Shown: piece after piece, positions 37,613-48,874 of the stretch
Position numbering within the stretch: position 1 is the first letter of the stretch
Layout of the letters: the number at the start of each line of letters is the position of its first letter
Source of the DNA: Cucumis sativus
Lineage: Eukaryota; Streptophyta; Magnoliopsida; Cucurbitales; Cucurbitaceae
DNA length: 64,000 bases
Direction of reading: 5' to 3'
Assembly (NCBI RefSeq): GCF_000004075.3
Contig: NC_026656.2
Location: forward strand, 14,694,001-14,758,000
The notes under the pieces: generated by a model
Database searches by the model: none
Seen by the model: the letters and a program-made list of their open reading frames with translations, nothing else
What the model was told of the DNA's origin: nothing
Position numbers and translations under genes: made by a program

Positions 37613-38079
37613 AAAAAATACAACAAATTGACCAAATATTTAACAATTTCAAAAACGAAAAAAAGACATAGATCTACGATAGAAATTTTTTTGAAGAGTT
37701 AAATCTAAACGATTTTTTTCAAGATTTTTTTGTTATATTTAGATTTGGTATACAATTTACCCAAATTAAAACGATTATTTTTTGCTATACTATTGACTAT
37801 TTTGTACGGTTAGATTTGACTACTCAATATCTGAACGTAAGAGTTAAAAAAAATGATCTTTTATATTTGGTATACGATCTTAAACAAAATAATTGTTTGA
37901 AAAGAATAAAAGAAAAATTGCAAAAACGATATGAAAAGGAAAAGAAAAATGGCGGAAGAAAGAAGAAAGAAATGACAAACCTACAACATTTAGAGAAAAA
38001 AATAGCCAATTTCATGCGTTTTTTTTTTATATTTTCACATACGCCGTAAATATTTTGGTTTTTTTTGTTATATTTGTGA
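37613..38079. mobile_element. Inverted-end (MITE-like) element related to the one at 26305
   Basis: The left end reads 'aaatacaacaaattgaccaaatatttaac'. The right end in reverse complement reads 'aaatataacaaaaaaaaccaaaatatttacggcgtatg'. The right end matches the right end of the 26305-27128 element. The interior has no minisatellite but shares 'ggtatacgatct'-like words with it. Confidence 0.45.
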
Positions 38080-40232
38080 AAATTTCTCTCTATATATAAT
38101 AAGTGATAAAATTAGGGTAACTTAATAATAATTGATATGATTTTTTTAAGTGGTATGTTCGATGTCTTTATCCATTTTTGGTATTAAAAAAGAAAAAAAA
38201 TTGTAGAAGTGCAATTTTTGCATCGATAAGACATGACTTTAGGGTAAATTAAAAATGGTTATATGTTGATTAATACATCTCACTCTAAGTTAAAGTGTTC
38301 GTTGATATCTTTCATTGTTTGGAATACGAGTACTTTTTGAATTTGGAGAGTAGAGATATAATAGGTGTTTATATAGCTAATTTTGTGTAGTGGTAGCCAC
38401 ACATCTTATGAATGCATTCTTTTCTTTTATAGATATGAACCATGTTTAAGAATTTAATTGGTGTTAATGGTTCTCTACAGTTCGTATAGTCTAACTTTAA
38501 TTTCATCCAATTGAATATTGTATGTTATAGAAATTAGAAATCACTCCAGACTACTTCTCCAACGTAAATATTGAGATTTAAATTTAATTTTGCAACTATA
38601 AAATTTGAGAAGTAGTTGATAATCATTTAAAAGAAATTTTATTACTTACATCAATGTTAGAAAACCAACAAAAAAAAAAGTATTTATGGTCTTAGTTGGA
38701 AGATTTGAGGAAATCCATATGACAAATTAAAAATTAACATTTAGATTATTGTGTGATTATAAAACACCAATTGGTGGAATTGTATGTGACCAATTCATCA
38801 AATCAAATTTTGGATGGTATGATTATAAAACTCTAATAGTTTAAGAGTATTTATAGGTTTGACTAAAATATTCGAACGAGACAACCTTAGAATTTCGAAC
38901 CATATTGCATATCAGTAATGGTTCGATTAAATTTTCATTTATACAGTCTTTAAATTCTTTATGAAATTTTAATTATATGGGTAATCGTTCTAGGAAATTT
39001 GAATCATGTGTCTAATAGATTACAATAAATGTAATTTTTTTTTTAAAAAAACAATTGATTTATTAGATGTAAATCTATAACCTTTTATTTTGTGATCAAT
39101 AAATACGTGAACTTTTTTAGATAAGAACTAAATTTTCGACCGTGTTTAGTAACTTTTTGTTTTTGAAAATTCAATTGGATACTCTGTCAATCTCTAACAC
39201 TAATCTTGTCTATTTGTTACCAATGTTCTAAAAAATCAAACCAAAATTTAAAAACTTAATGCCTCGTTTTGCAACCATTATCTGGTTTTTAGTTTTTAAA
39301 AACTAAGCCTAAACATTCATCTCCACCTTTAAAGTTCTTGCTCTGTTATTGACTTACTAGACAAAAAGTAGCTTTTAAAAGGATAAATGCATTGGACAAC
39401 ACTTTAAGATATAATAATCAAGATGTATAATACCATTCTAAAAGAATTTGCAAATATAACAAAAATCCATATTTGATAAACTCAGACTTCTACTATCATT
39501 ATAGACTCCATCACCGATGATTGATAATCGCATTTTGTTCTTTGTTAATGATATGATCTATCATTGATAGGAGAACTGAGTCTAAATTTTATTATATTTG
39601 TACTTTTTTTTTCGCACTGTGCTATATATGCAAATATTTTAGACTAAATTATATTTGGAACCTTCATTTATTTTTCTCTCCTGATATCTAGTTAAGAATA
39701 TTCATGTTGTAAAAATGAGACACAACATTTTGTTGTAAATATGTTTCTTATAGTAATATTTTCGTAACCACATTTTGCTTTTGAATATTTTTAAATATAA
39801 CAAAATGTTTAGGTGGATAGAATCTAAAATTTGGGTGAAAGCAAAAATGTTTAAAACATAAATTTGAATGTGTTAAGAAAGAGACCATACGATTCTAAAA
39901 TGAAAATAAAATAAATAAAGGCTCCGCTGGCGCCTACGAGATTTGGTTTGGCGAAGCCTCACATGTCATTGCCTTTGTCAATCAATACAAACACAGACCA
40001 AATAAATGGGAAAAAAAGTAGAACACAAAAAGCAAAGGCAAAAGATATCACAACGAAGATTCAAGAACACCCACCTGAAATTTTTTTGAACTTTTTTCCA
40101 CTCATCACCATCTTCAATTCCCTTTCTTCCCCGCAAACCCCTTTTCTTTCCCCCTCTTTTCTCAACAAATCCCCCCAAATTTTGCTCTCTTTTCAGCTCT
40201 CTTTATGATTTACGTTTCCATTTTCTGTATCA

Positions 40233-42272
40233 ATGGATGTTTCTGCTACCAAAAGAAGGCTCCTCAAAGTCATCTTCCTCGGTGACAGTGGGTGAGCTTC
40301 ATTTCTTCTGTTTCACCTTTTATCATCATTTTTCTTTTCCAATTTGCTTTATCTCTTTGAATATACATTGCTGATTTTTTGTTGAAATTTTTCAGAGTTG
40401 GAAAGACTTCTTTGATGAATCGGTATCCTTTTTCAATAGTTGATAGATTTTTAATTACATTTTGTTTATGTTAGTGCTTATTTAAATAAACACTTCCAAG
40501 TGTTTGATGAAATGCCTGAGGAAAGTTTGTTGGTTTTTTGTGGTGTGGACTGTTAACTACTGATTTAGATATGTGTATAAGAAGTTTAATCTACAGTATA
40601 AAGCAACAATTGGTGCTGACTTTATGACAAAGGAGCTACGGATTGATGACCAACTTGTCACATTGCAAGTGGGTAAAAGTAACCCATAATTTGTTGTTGT
40701 TGTTATTATTTGCTTTTTAACATCATGATGTAGTTTATCAAAATTTTCTGATATTTTAATTAGGTTTGGGACACAGCTGGGCAGGAAAGGTTTCAAAGTC
40801 TAGGGGCTGCATTTTACAGAGGAGCAGATTGCTGTGTTTTTGTTTATGATGTGAACGTGACCAAATCATTTGAATCACTAAGCAGTTGGCATGAGGAGTT
40901 TCTCAAACAGGTTTGACCTTGGTCAACTCTGTTCATTTTTCAAGTGGTTTTAGCTGAATTTATGTCTTCCGTTAACAAGTTTCTATAAATTTTGATGTTT
41001 TTCTTCTTGATGTTTTAAATTTTTTTAAATAGTTTGTTTGATATAAATTTGAATATTTATGGAGATAGCACAAAACTAAAAAGTTTTTGACATTTAGAGA
41101 CTTAAAACTAAAAGATAATGGACTTCTAGATACTTTTTATAGTTACTAACCTAAATAGATACAATCCTAAAAGTTTTGGGACAACTTTTTAATTTAATTG
41201 TTTAGAAATTCGTTTGGAGAATATATATGAAAGTTAACCTGACATATTTTGTTCTCTACTTCGCTAATATTGGTTTTTGATTACAGAAATACATTCTAAG
41301 TTTTTCCCAAATGAAACTTCAGCTGATGTATTAGAACTTGTATAAACAGTTTAATACAGTAAAGTCAACGTGCTATTCTTTTTCATACTTCTTTTACTTA
41401 TTCTCTTTGTAGCTACCTTTGATCAAATAACCATCGGATTCTTTTAAAGAGAGATCTTGATCAAATAACCATCACATTCTTTTAAATAGACTAGTCAAAC
41501 ATGTTCTTATAATATATTTTTCTTCCCTTTTGATATCTAATTTTCCATATTGCACTTTTCTAACGTTGGGTAGGCCGAGCCAGCCGATCCAAAAGCATTC
41601 CCCTTTCTTTTACTCGGGAACAAGATTGATGTAGACGATGGACATAGCCGAGCCGTAAGAGTTTCAAATCTTTATGTGAAACTAATAATACAGTTAATCC
41701 ATGAATTATATGAATCCTTCTTGATTGCAGGTCTCAGAGAAAAGAGCAAGACAATGGTGTGATTCTAGGGGTAGCATGCCATACTTTGAGACTTCAGCAA
41801 AACAGGATTATAATGTCAATGAAGCATTTATTTGCATTGCAAAAGCTGCGTTAACCAACGAAGAAGAGCAAGAACCGTAAGTTTGAAAATTCTAATTTCC
41901 TTTATGGTTGTATCTTGCATAACATAAATAGTGCCAATAAAAAATGAACTCTTTTTCATATTTGTAAGTGTTCAAATGCCTCAACTATTGTTTGACCTCA
42001 TTGGGCATTGAACTGTGACCTCCTAATCATATATGGTGTCTTTCATTTTTCAACCCATCATGGTTCTTAACCCAACAAAATAGTCTAAGCATTTTAACTC
42101 TGGATATAAAAAAATCTTAGTGTTAGTAGTAAAGATAGTGAATAGGAACATATATTGGATAACGATGTTATTGCTTACATTAGATGCTTCTTTCATTTGC
42201 AGTTACTTTGAAAGTATTTCGGAGTCTGTGTCAGAGGTGGAGACAAGAGGAGGAGGTGGTTGTGCTTGTTAA
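40233..42272 (+). CDS. RABG2: Rab7-class small GTPase (RABG family)
   Basis: Seven exons: 40233-40291, 40396-40422, 40569-40668, 40764-40910, 41574-41654, 41731-41876 and 42203-42272, 630 nt or 209 residues, all GT/AG and in phase. Motifs: P-loop GDSGVGKT at 17-24, Rab7-type effector loop YKATIGADF at 39-47, WDTAGQE at 64-70, NKID at 127-130, ETSAK at 158-162, and a C-terminal Cys-Ala-Cys for double geranylgeranylation. The exon pattern, including a 27-bp exon 2, is that of plant RABG genes. Rab7/RABG proteins act at late endosomes and the tonoplast in vacuolar trafficking. The text ([18 protein letters not shown]) is nearer to Arabidopsis RABG2 than to the RABG3 group, and the VDR neighbour supports this. 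The Ser/Glu-rich, short hypervariable tail before GGGGCAC is distinctive. Confidence 0.94.
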
Positions 42273-42723
42273 TATTTGTCTTCTACAAATTCAACAACCT
42301 TAACATCGACTTTTTGATTGATTTGAGCTCTCTTCCTTAATAAATATGTTTTATTCTTTGAGTTATTTATTCCATTTTATGTAAATTAGTATTTATGGTG
42401 ACATTTCTCTTTTTCTTTCTTGAGAATTTCTGAAAACAATTTATTTAAGTCGGTAAAGAACAAATAAAATTCTTTGGTTAAACTTCCATTAAAAGGGAGG
42501 TAGACTTCTTCAATATCCTTGTGAACCTCAATTTGATTTGTTAGAATTTCTTTTTATAAGATTGAAATATTTCTATTAGATAATAGGTCAATAGCAACTA
42601 TTATAACTATAACAAAAATGAAGAAATGTTTCGTTTTAATTAGGCATTGGCCAAACATTGATATGAAACATTATGAAATTAGTGGTGCACACAACATTTT
42701 CAATAACTATGAGTTCGTAGAAG

Positions 42724-42751
42724 TTTTTTTTTTTTTTTTTTTTTTTTTTTT
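42724..42751. repeat. Homopolymer T tract (28 nt)
   Basis: A perfect T run in the spacer between the Rab and VDR genes. No retroposon body was recognised next to it. Confidence 0.85.
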
Positions 42752-43228
42752 ATCTTGTTCAACTACCACGATTAGAATTATACAAAATGAAAGCCAGCAA
42801 ATAAGCTACAAGATTTTGCCATCATCGAAGATTTGGATGAGTTGAAGTCGCATATGTTACTAGTTAGTATATGTTATGATCATTCATTGCATCATCTAGA
42901 TAACATAAATTTATGATTACTTTAGAATTTGAGAAAGGTTGCCAAATTAAAAATGGATATCTATTTATGGACCTCAATTTGGAATCTAGAATTTGAATTA
43001 CGAAATCGAATAGTTTTTATTACTGACACTACAAAAATGAAATCTTTAAATCAAAATTATATTTTTAATCTTTAGATGGGATTGGTGTTAAGTAATTAAA
43101 AGAACAATCTTATCATTTCTAGAAAGAAAAAGTGAGAAGGAACCACCCAACAAGCTCCCAACAATGGGCGAAATTAAGGGATAAACTAAACAAATGAAAA
43201 GGGTCGTCCTTGCTTTCAGAAAACAGAA

Positions 43229-45643
43229 ATGAAAGTGGAGTTGAATTTCAATTTCAATTCAGGAACCAGTATCGGGAATGGATGGCCTCTCAACCCCCAT
43301 TTCCATTTCTTCCTTTCGCATCGAAAACCCACTTATTTCCCTACTCTGTCGATGCCCAGCCACCGGCCTACTGTTTCTCGTCGGCTGCTCACAGTTCCAC
43401 CGCCCGTAGTTGCGGAGGCGAACAAGAATATGGCGATGGCAGATACTCCGGTGAGAATAGTAGCGATTGTTGGTGAAGGAAGCATTAGCCCCCTGAAATC
43501 CACTCCTTGGGAAGAAGTTATGCTGCACACCGTGAGTGCTCCATTTTTATTTTTAAATGTGGATAAGAGGACTCTGACAACATAATCATAGTAAAAATAA
43601 ATATAATAAAAAGATTAGTAATAATTTTGTTTCTTAATCTTTTGATAGACTATCTGCTTTTAAAATTGAGTTAAACTTCTTTGTTTTTGTTTGAAAAATC
43701 AAGCTAATATACACTAATTTCATGTCATGTCAAACTGAACGTATATCAATTGACATATAATATGTTTTCTCTAATGAATGGTTCGAATTCCTTGCTTGGC
43801 ACTTACATGCATGCTGTTGAACTCGAAAGAAAACTGATAATTCAAACCCATGAATTTGTTTGTTCTATTTTGAAAACTTAAGATGGAATTGGTATTTGTG
43901 CTTTATTTATATTTGAAATGTCACACATTTGAAGCATGAAACTGAACTTGCCTGTGAGAAAAATCCAACTAATTATCAACATAGCTCTTTTCTTTTAGGT
44001 AGCATGTTAATGTGTCTAAAACTTTTTCATTCTTCATGGTCAAAGATAAAGATATGTGCAAGAAATAGTCTTTGAGTGAAATCAATCTTAAATAATATAG
44101 TATTAAATTTATATTTACCAATCAACTTAACTTATGCTTTTGGATCAATCGGTTATTAAAAATGGTATTTAAGTAAAAATGGTATTTAAGTAGAGGTTAT
44201 TTACTCCCAAGTTAATATTGATTTCTACTTAGTCGGTCTTACTATGATCAAGATAAACTAGAAAGACGCATTCTTTGTATTTTGCAATCTCGAACTTTGC
44301 CTGATCATAATGGTTTTTACCTACTTTTATGATGTGCTTTGTATAAACAGGCAAAACGACTAAAATGGGTCGATGAATGCTATGAAATGCACGTCTTTGC
44401 TGATAATGTTTGTAACGTAACTCGTCAAGATACTGAAACCATTCAAATCATATGTGAAGCGGATATTTTGGTGGTTGTTGCTGTCACAACTAAGGATTCA
44501 GTCTTATGGATACGCTTGAACTGCGAAAACATCCAAAACATTATTTGCTTTGAATCTGCAGCTGAGTTGGTTAACAAATTAGGGGGTATATCCTTTCTTA
44601 GTGAAACCAAAGGAAATTTACTGGAAAACTTTTTTGGAAATTCTCAGCTGATGGAGAAAAGAAAGAAATCTGAGGAAGTAGTGCAGACTGTATTTGAGGC
44701 ATGGGATCGTCGAAATTCCGACGATATAAGGTTCTGTTTGTTGGTTATAATCAATGCATATATAAAGCCTGTTCCCATACTGAAAAATCTAAGATCAAAA
44801 GGTTTTTCAACTCTAAATTGCATGGTAAAGAATTGTGGAAGGCAAATATTGAATTGCTTGATGGATGCTAATTGTAGAAAAGCTCTTCAATGCTTGAATC
44901 AATGCAGCCCAGTGGATCAAGTATGCAACTACAGATGTATTGCTTCATATGAAAGTCCAAATCTTGAAGCATTTTCATTATGTGTGCTGCAAAAGCACAA
45001 TTGTCTGGACTTGGATGCTAAAGTTCCCGAAAAGCCTTACGTGCCTCCAATCGAGAGATTTCGAGGGAAGGAGATATGCCACGAAACGGCAGAGGATCTT
45101 TTTATTGGTTGGTTAGGGAGTTTGGAGTGGAGTTGGCGTGTCGTAGCTGGGCAAAATCCTGCTTATGATCAGTTTCCATGTCAATACCAATTGTTTTACA
45201 GAGGGAAAGCGAGAGGATCGTTTTGGTACGAACCGGTATTCATGGTGAAAACATTGGAAGGAAAGTTGGTGTGGAGGCGACGACGGTATCGAGTAAAGAG
45301 AGGGAAAATTGCAGGAACATTCTTGTTCAGTGTGTTGGATAATGGTGTTGTTTCAAATGAGTTTTGGAGCATTGTAGATGTATGTGATGATCTATCTTGG
45401 GGTTTGTTTCATTATAATGGAGCTGCTCGAGCTGCGGGACAGTCGTATACGGGCGCAGTTCTTGTTAGTCGAGATGGTAAATACCCTGAAAATGATCATC
45501 AAAAAGAGAGAATTGTTGCTGCTTTGGAGAAATGTGGAATAAAAGAGTGGGAACTCTTTGCAGTTGATAACTCCTCTTGTTTAGATCCTCCCCTTGGAAT
45601 TCCAGATGGTTCAACTTTGCATAATGTGATTGAGGTTAAATAA
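43229..45643 (+). CDS. VDR: Violaxanthin de-epoxidase-related protein (VDR), plastid-targeted
   Basis: Two exons, 43229-43531 and 44351-45643, join in phase 0 (CACACC/gtgagt, ataaacag/GCAAAA) to give 531 residues. The first exon encodes a Ser/Pro/Arg-rich N-terminus compatible with a plastid transit peptide, followed by PVRIVAIVGEGSISPLK. The second carries a Cys-rich VDE-like segment (LNCMVKNCGRQILNC to LQKHNCLDL) and then the lipocalin-fold catalytic-type region, with PCQYQLFYRGKARGSFWYEP and DLSWGLFHYNGAARAAGQSY. True VDE converts violaxanthin to zeaxanthin in the thylakoid lumen. VDR is a relative with an extra domain between transit peptide and Cys-rich part, and its substrate is not established as far as I recall. 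The start is the first ATG in frame with the downstream conserved text. The gene follows the Rab gene on the same strand by about 1 kb. Confidence 0.93.
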
Positions 45644-48600
45644 AATCAACAAGAATGTGAGGTTCAGAACCTCACATCAAATTAAACTTATAGTACAGAT
45701 ATTATGCCAATTTAATTATGATTGTTTTTCTAAAGTTCAAGTTGGTTGTTAGGATCTAAAATATTTCATGGAGGTGGGTAAATTAAATGATATTTGGGGT
45801 ATTGCTCTGCACTAAAATATCTTCGAATAAACATTCATTTTTAAAGATAAGGTTGTCCTGGTTCACTAGACATATAAACATACTAAGAGCATTTTGAAAA
45901 ACTAAATGACATAACAAACCATCAGCGTAATCTTTCATTTGTTTTAAATGACTCGTCTTTTGATGACAACCACTTTTTACATCAAACTTAAAGGAAGCAT
46001 TTGAGCTCCTCCTAATTGGCCCAAAAGATCTGTCAAAAGAGGTATAGAAAAGGGATGCTTAGCAGTAATCTTGTTGTTGCTGTAGTACTATATCAATATA
46101 CATGCTCCAAGATCCATCTTTCTTTTTTGAAACAAATAATTGTGGAACACAAGGACACAGGCCTGGTTGAATGTGTTATTTTTCAAGTAAATGATTACAT
46201 CTCATATAATCTAATCTAATGCAACTATTAAGATCAAGACCATGCGGTCCATACTATGCTGAATATAACCCAAAGGTGGTAATTTCTTTGGCACTTTCAA
46301 GATTGGAGAAAGTTCTTCTATGAGTTTTGCAAGGAAGCTATCTATTACATTATGTTATTGCATTGGTCGGGTGGTCTTATTAAAGACAAAATTTTAACAT
46401 CATGTTGGACAACATGTCAAAACATTGATAATGACATTCGGACTGTCACAGCAACTGTAGCAAAAGATTCTTTGCATATATAGTTGTATGTGATTTACAA
46501 ATTTTGTGGATCATGCCTTCCTTTATTCTCTTGCAATTAATATTTATTATCTCTAAACTATATTTCCAAACGAGCCATATTTATATGGTGCCATTATTCA
46601 ATTTCAGGGTTAGCCGTTTTATGAGAAAAGTGTGTGCTTGAATGTTTTGAGCTTAGGATTTGCCTAACTTCAACATTTGTGTATTGATATTGAAAATCTT
46701 TGTACTTGTCATCGGGACATTTGGTTCGGTAACCATTGTAGAACTTAAGAGGAGTTCAATATTGATATTGTATTTAGGGGAGCCTAAATATAGTGAATGG
46801 AAGAGGATCTCAATCTTAGGAGATTTCATACAAAGCTTGAACCAAAGTTATAACATTGAAGAGCATATTGTATGAAGAAAGTTTTGTTCCACTTGGCACA
46901 CTACTTTCGGACCTAGGTAATTTTGCACCGAGGTTATCAATATATGTGTCACTACTTTTTCTACTTTTTTTGTAACAACCCTCTCTTGTCATATATATTG
47001 CTCTGACATCATGCTCGACATTGTGTACTCTGTTAGATCTACCTAATGTCGGAACATTCAAAATTTGTAGATTATGTGCATCTTTGGAAACTAGAACCCA
47101 AGTTTCATTGAATTTTGTACTTTCAAAATCAATAATGATTTTGGACTTTTTGAAAACTTAAGAATTTTGACCTCTTACTTATATCATATCTCATTGATCA
47201 ATTTTGTAAGACTATCCTTGTTTCTTTTTTATCTCTTTCTTCATCTTCCTTTCATTTCTTTCCTTCTCATTCTCTCACTCTTTTCATCAAATTCACCTTT
47301 ATTTTGCTTTTCTTCTTTGACAAAAACACACTAACCAACTTCGACTACTTCTTCGCACGGTTAGTGGTGCACATGATAGACTAAAAAAAAGTTTGAGTTG
47401 ATCGACCCAAACTGACTTACAAAGGTGGTTGATTGGGGATAAGAAAAGGTTCCGTCGATATTGATTTGAAAAAGATTTAAACTGAAAATAACATTTAAAA
47501 AAGATTAAAAGGCTTAAACGACCTAAACCGACCAATCCACGAACCAAATTTGCACTCTTTCATGGTCAGAGTCGTTGACTTAACCATATTCGTTGTGTGT
47601 CAATTTGGTAAAAAAATCGACTCTCATCGACCAATGCTCACCCATAAACACCAACCAACAAACTATAATGTTTACTTATAAACAAAAGGTGAATTTTTAA
47701 ATAGTAGATTTTACAAAATATTTACAATCTATTGCAAATTCTATCGCTTATAGTCATTGATATGCTATATGATAAAATACTATCAAGGATAGAATACAAA
47801 ATTTTGCTATAGCTTGTAAATATTTTAATCTATTTTGCCATTTTTAAAAATGCCCCAAATTTATTCTCCACCCAGGCATATAGTAATTAGTAAAAGTAAA
47901 AAAAGAAAAAAATTAAGAGAAAACTAATAATAATAAATAATAAATAAATACATATATACATAGACTAGTAACAACACCTGGTATGTACATCAAACGTTCA
48001 AAGTTTTATTAAAAGATTAAAACAATTTTTTCAAACAAAAATTATAACGTTTATTTCTTTTTATACTTATAATCTACTTTTATTTTTATAGAGTTGTTTA
48101 GAGTTAAAAAAATTGTGTTAATGGAAGAAAAGTTTGTTGAAAGTATTTGAGTATGTTTTTTACCTAATGGTGATAATTTTTTTATACTAATAGCCATAAG
48201 TTATTAATTATCTAATTTTTTTATTATAAAATACAATAAAAAGAAATCCTACATTCACCCCTTCATCTTTACTCGATGCTCTAATGATGTGACCTCAAAC
48301 ATTCTCATATTTCTATATCATTGTTCATGCTTGAGATAGTGATATTTTTCAATTAGCATAATGATCTTTTATATAGTGAATGAAATTTGTAGAATGAGAA
48401 GAGGCCTTAAATGTAAAAAAATATATATTTATGATCAGTGTGAAATGTCTAATTAATGTAAGTAGGGGATGGTTTTGTAACAATAAAAAAGTTGATGAAA
48501 ATCATTTTAAAAAAGAATGAATAAAGAGGATTTTGGAATTTAAAAGAATAAAGTGGAATTAATATATAATTAATGTATTTAGATTTTAATTATTAATTAA

Positions 48601-48778
48601 CTTAACAACCCAAGTTTACAAATTTCTTTTGAATTTTTATTTAAATGTTTTTTAAAATTGACAAATTTATTATTAATTTTATACTTAAAATGGCCATTTT
48701 AAAATGGAAGCTAGAATTAAAAAGAATGAAGTGTAACTTAAAATACTTAAATAAGAGGGGTAAAATGGGGAGAAAAAG
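45644..48778. other. Intergenic region between VDR and the SAM carrier gene
   Basis: It holds the VDR 3' UTR to about 45800, then sequence of mixed composition at 46000-47100 that looks like decayed retroelement DNA without a conserved motif, and an inverted-end element at 47714-47827. The rest is AT-rich. No gene is supported. Confidence 0.5.
47714..47827. mobile_element. Compact inverted-end (MITE-like) element
   Basis: The left end CAAAATATTTACAATCTATT and the right end, reverse complement 'aaaatatttacaagctatagcaaaa', form imperfect inverted termini of about 25 bp around a ~60-bp core containing 'tatca..gata' words. It is the shortest clear member of the dispersed family seen in this window. 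Confidence 0.55.
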
Positions 48779-48874
48779 TTGATCCCTATAGGCAATTTTA
48801 TTTATATCCGGATGGGGTTATTTCATTATCTGTTGACTGTTACTGCACATAGCAGCAGCCTATTGAGAGTAGCA

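Larger units (their letters stand above)
32438..40232. other. Repeat-rich intergenic region between the WRKY and Rab genes
   Basis: Nearly 8 kb with no supported gene. It holds degenerate 'agtgataaa..tctatg' repeats at about 33500-33700, a T tract at 34919-34936, a SINE-like copy at 35816, a 22-bp tandem repeat near 37092-37140, a TA microsatellite at 37370, an inverted-end element at 37613-38079 and related debris at 39430-39650. The CT-rich sequence at 40080-40200 is probably the Rab 5' UTR. Confidence 0.55.

Noticed and set aside
43210..43530. Alternative frames over VDR exon 1
   Set aside because: Only the frame from 43229 joins in phase to the conserved second exon.
46816..47061. 81-codon minus-strand frame as a protein gene
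   Set aside because: Surrounding sequence looks like decayed repeat DNA and the frame shows no domain.
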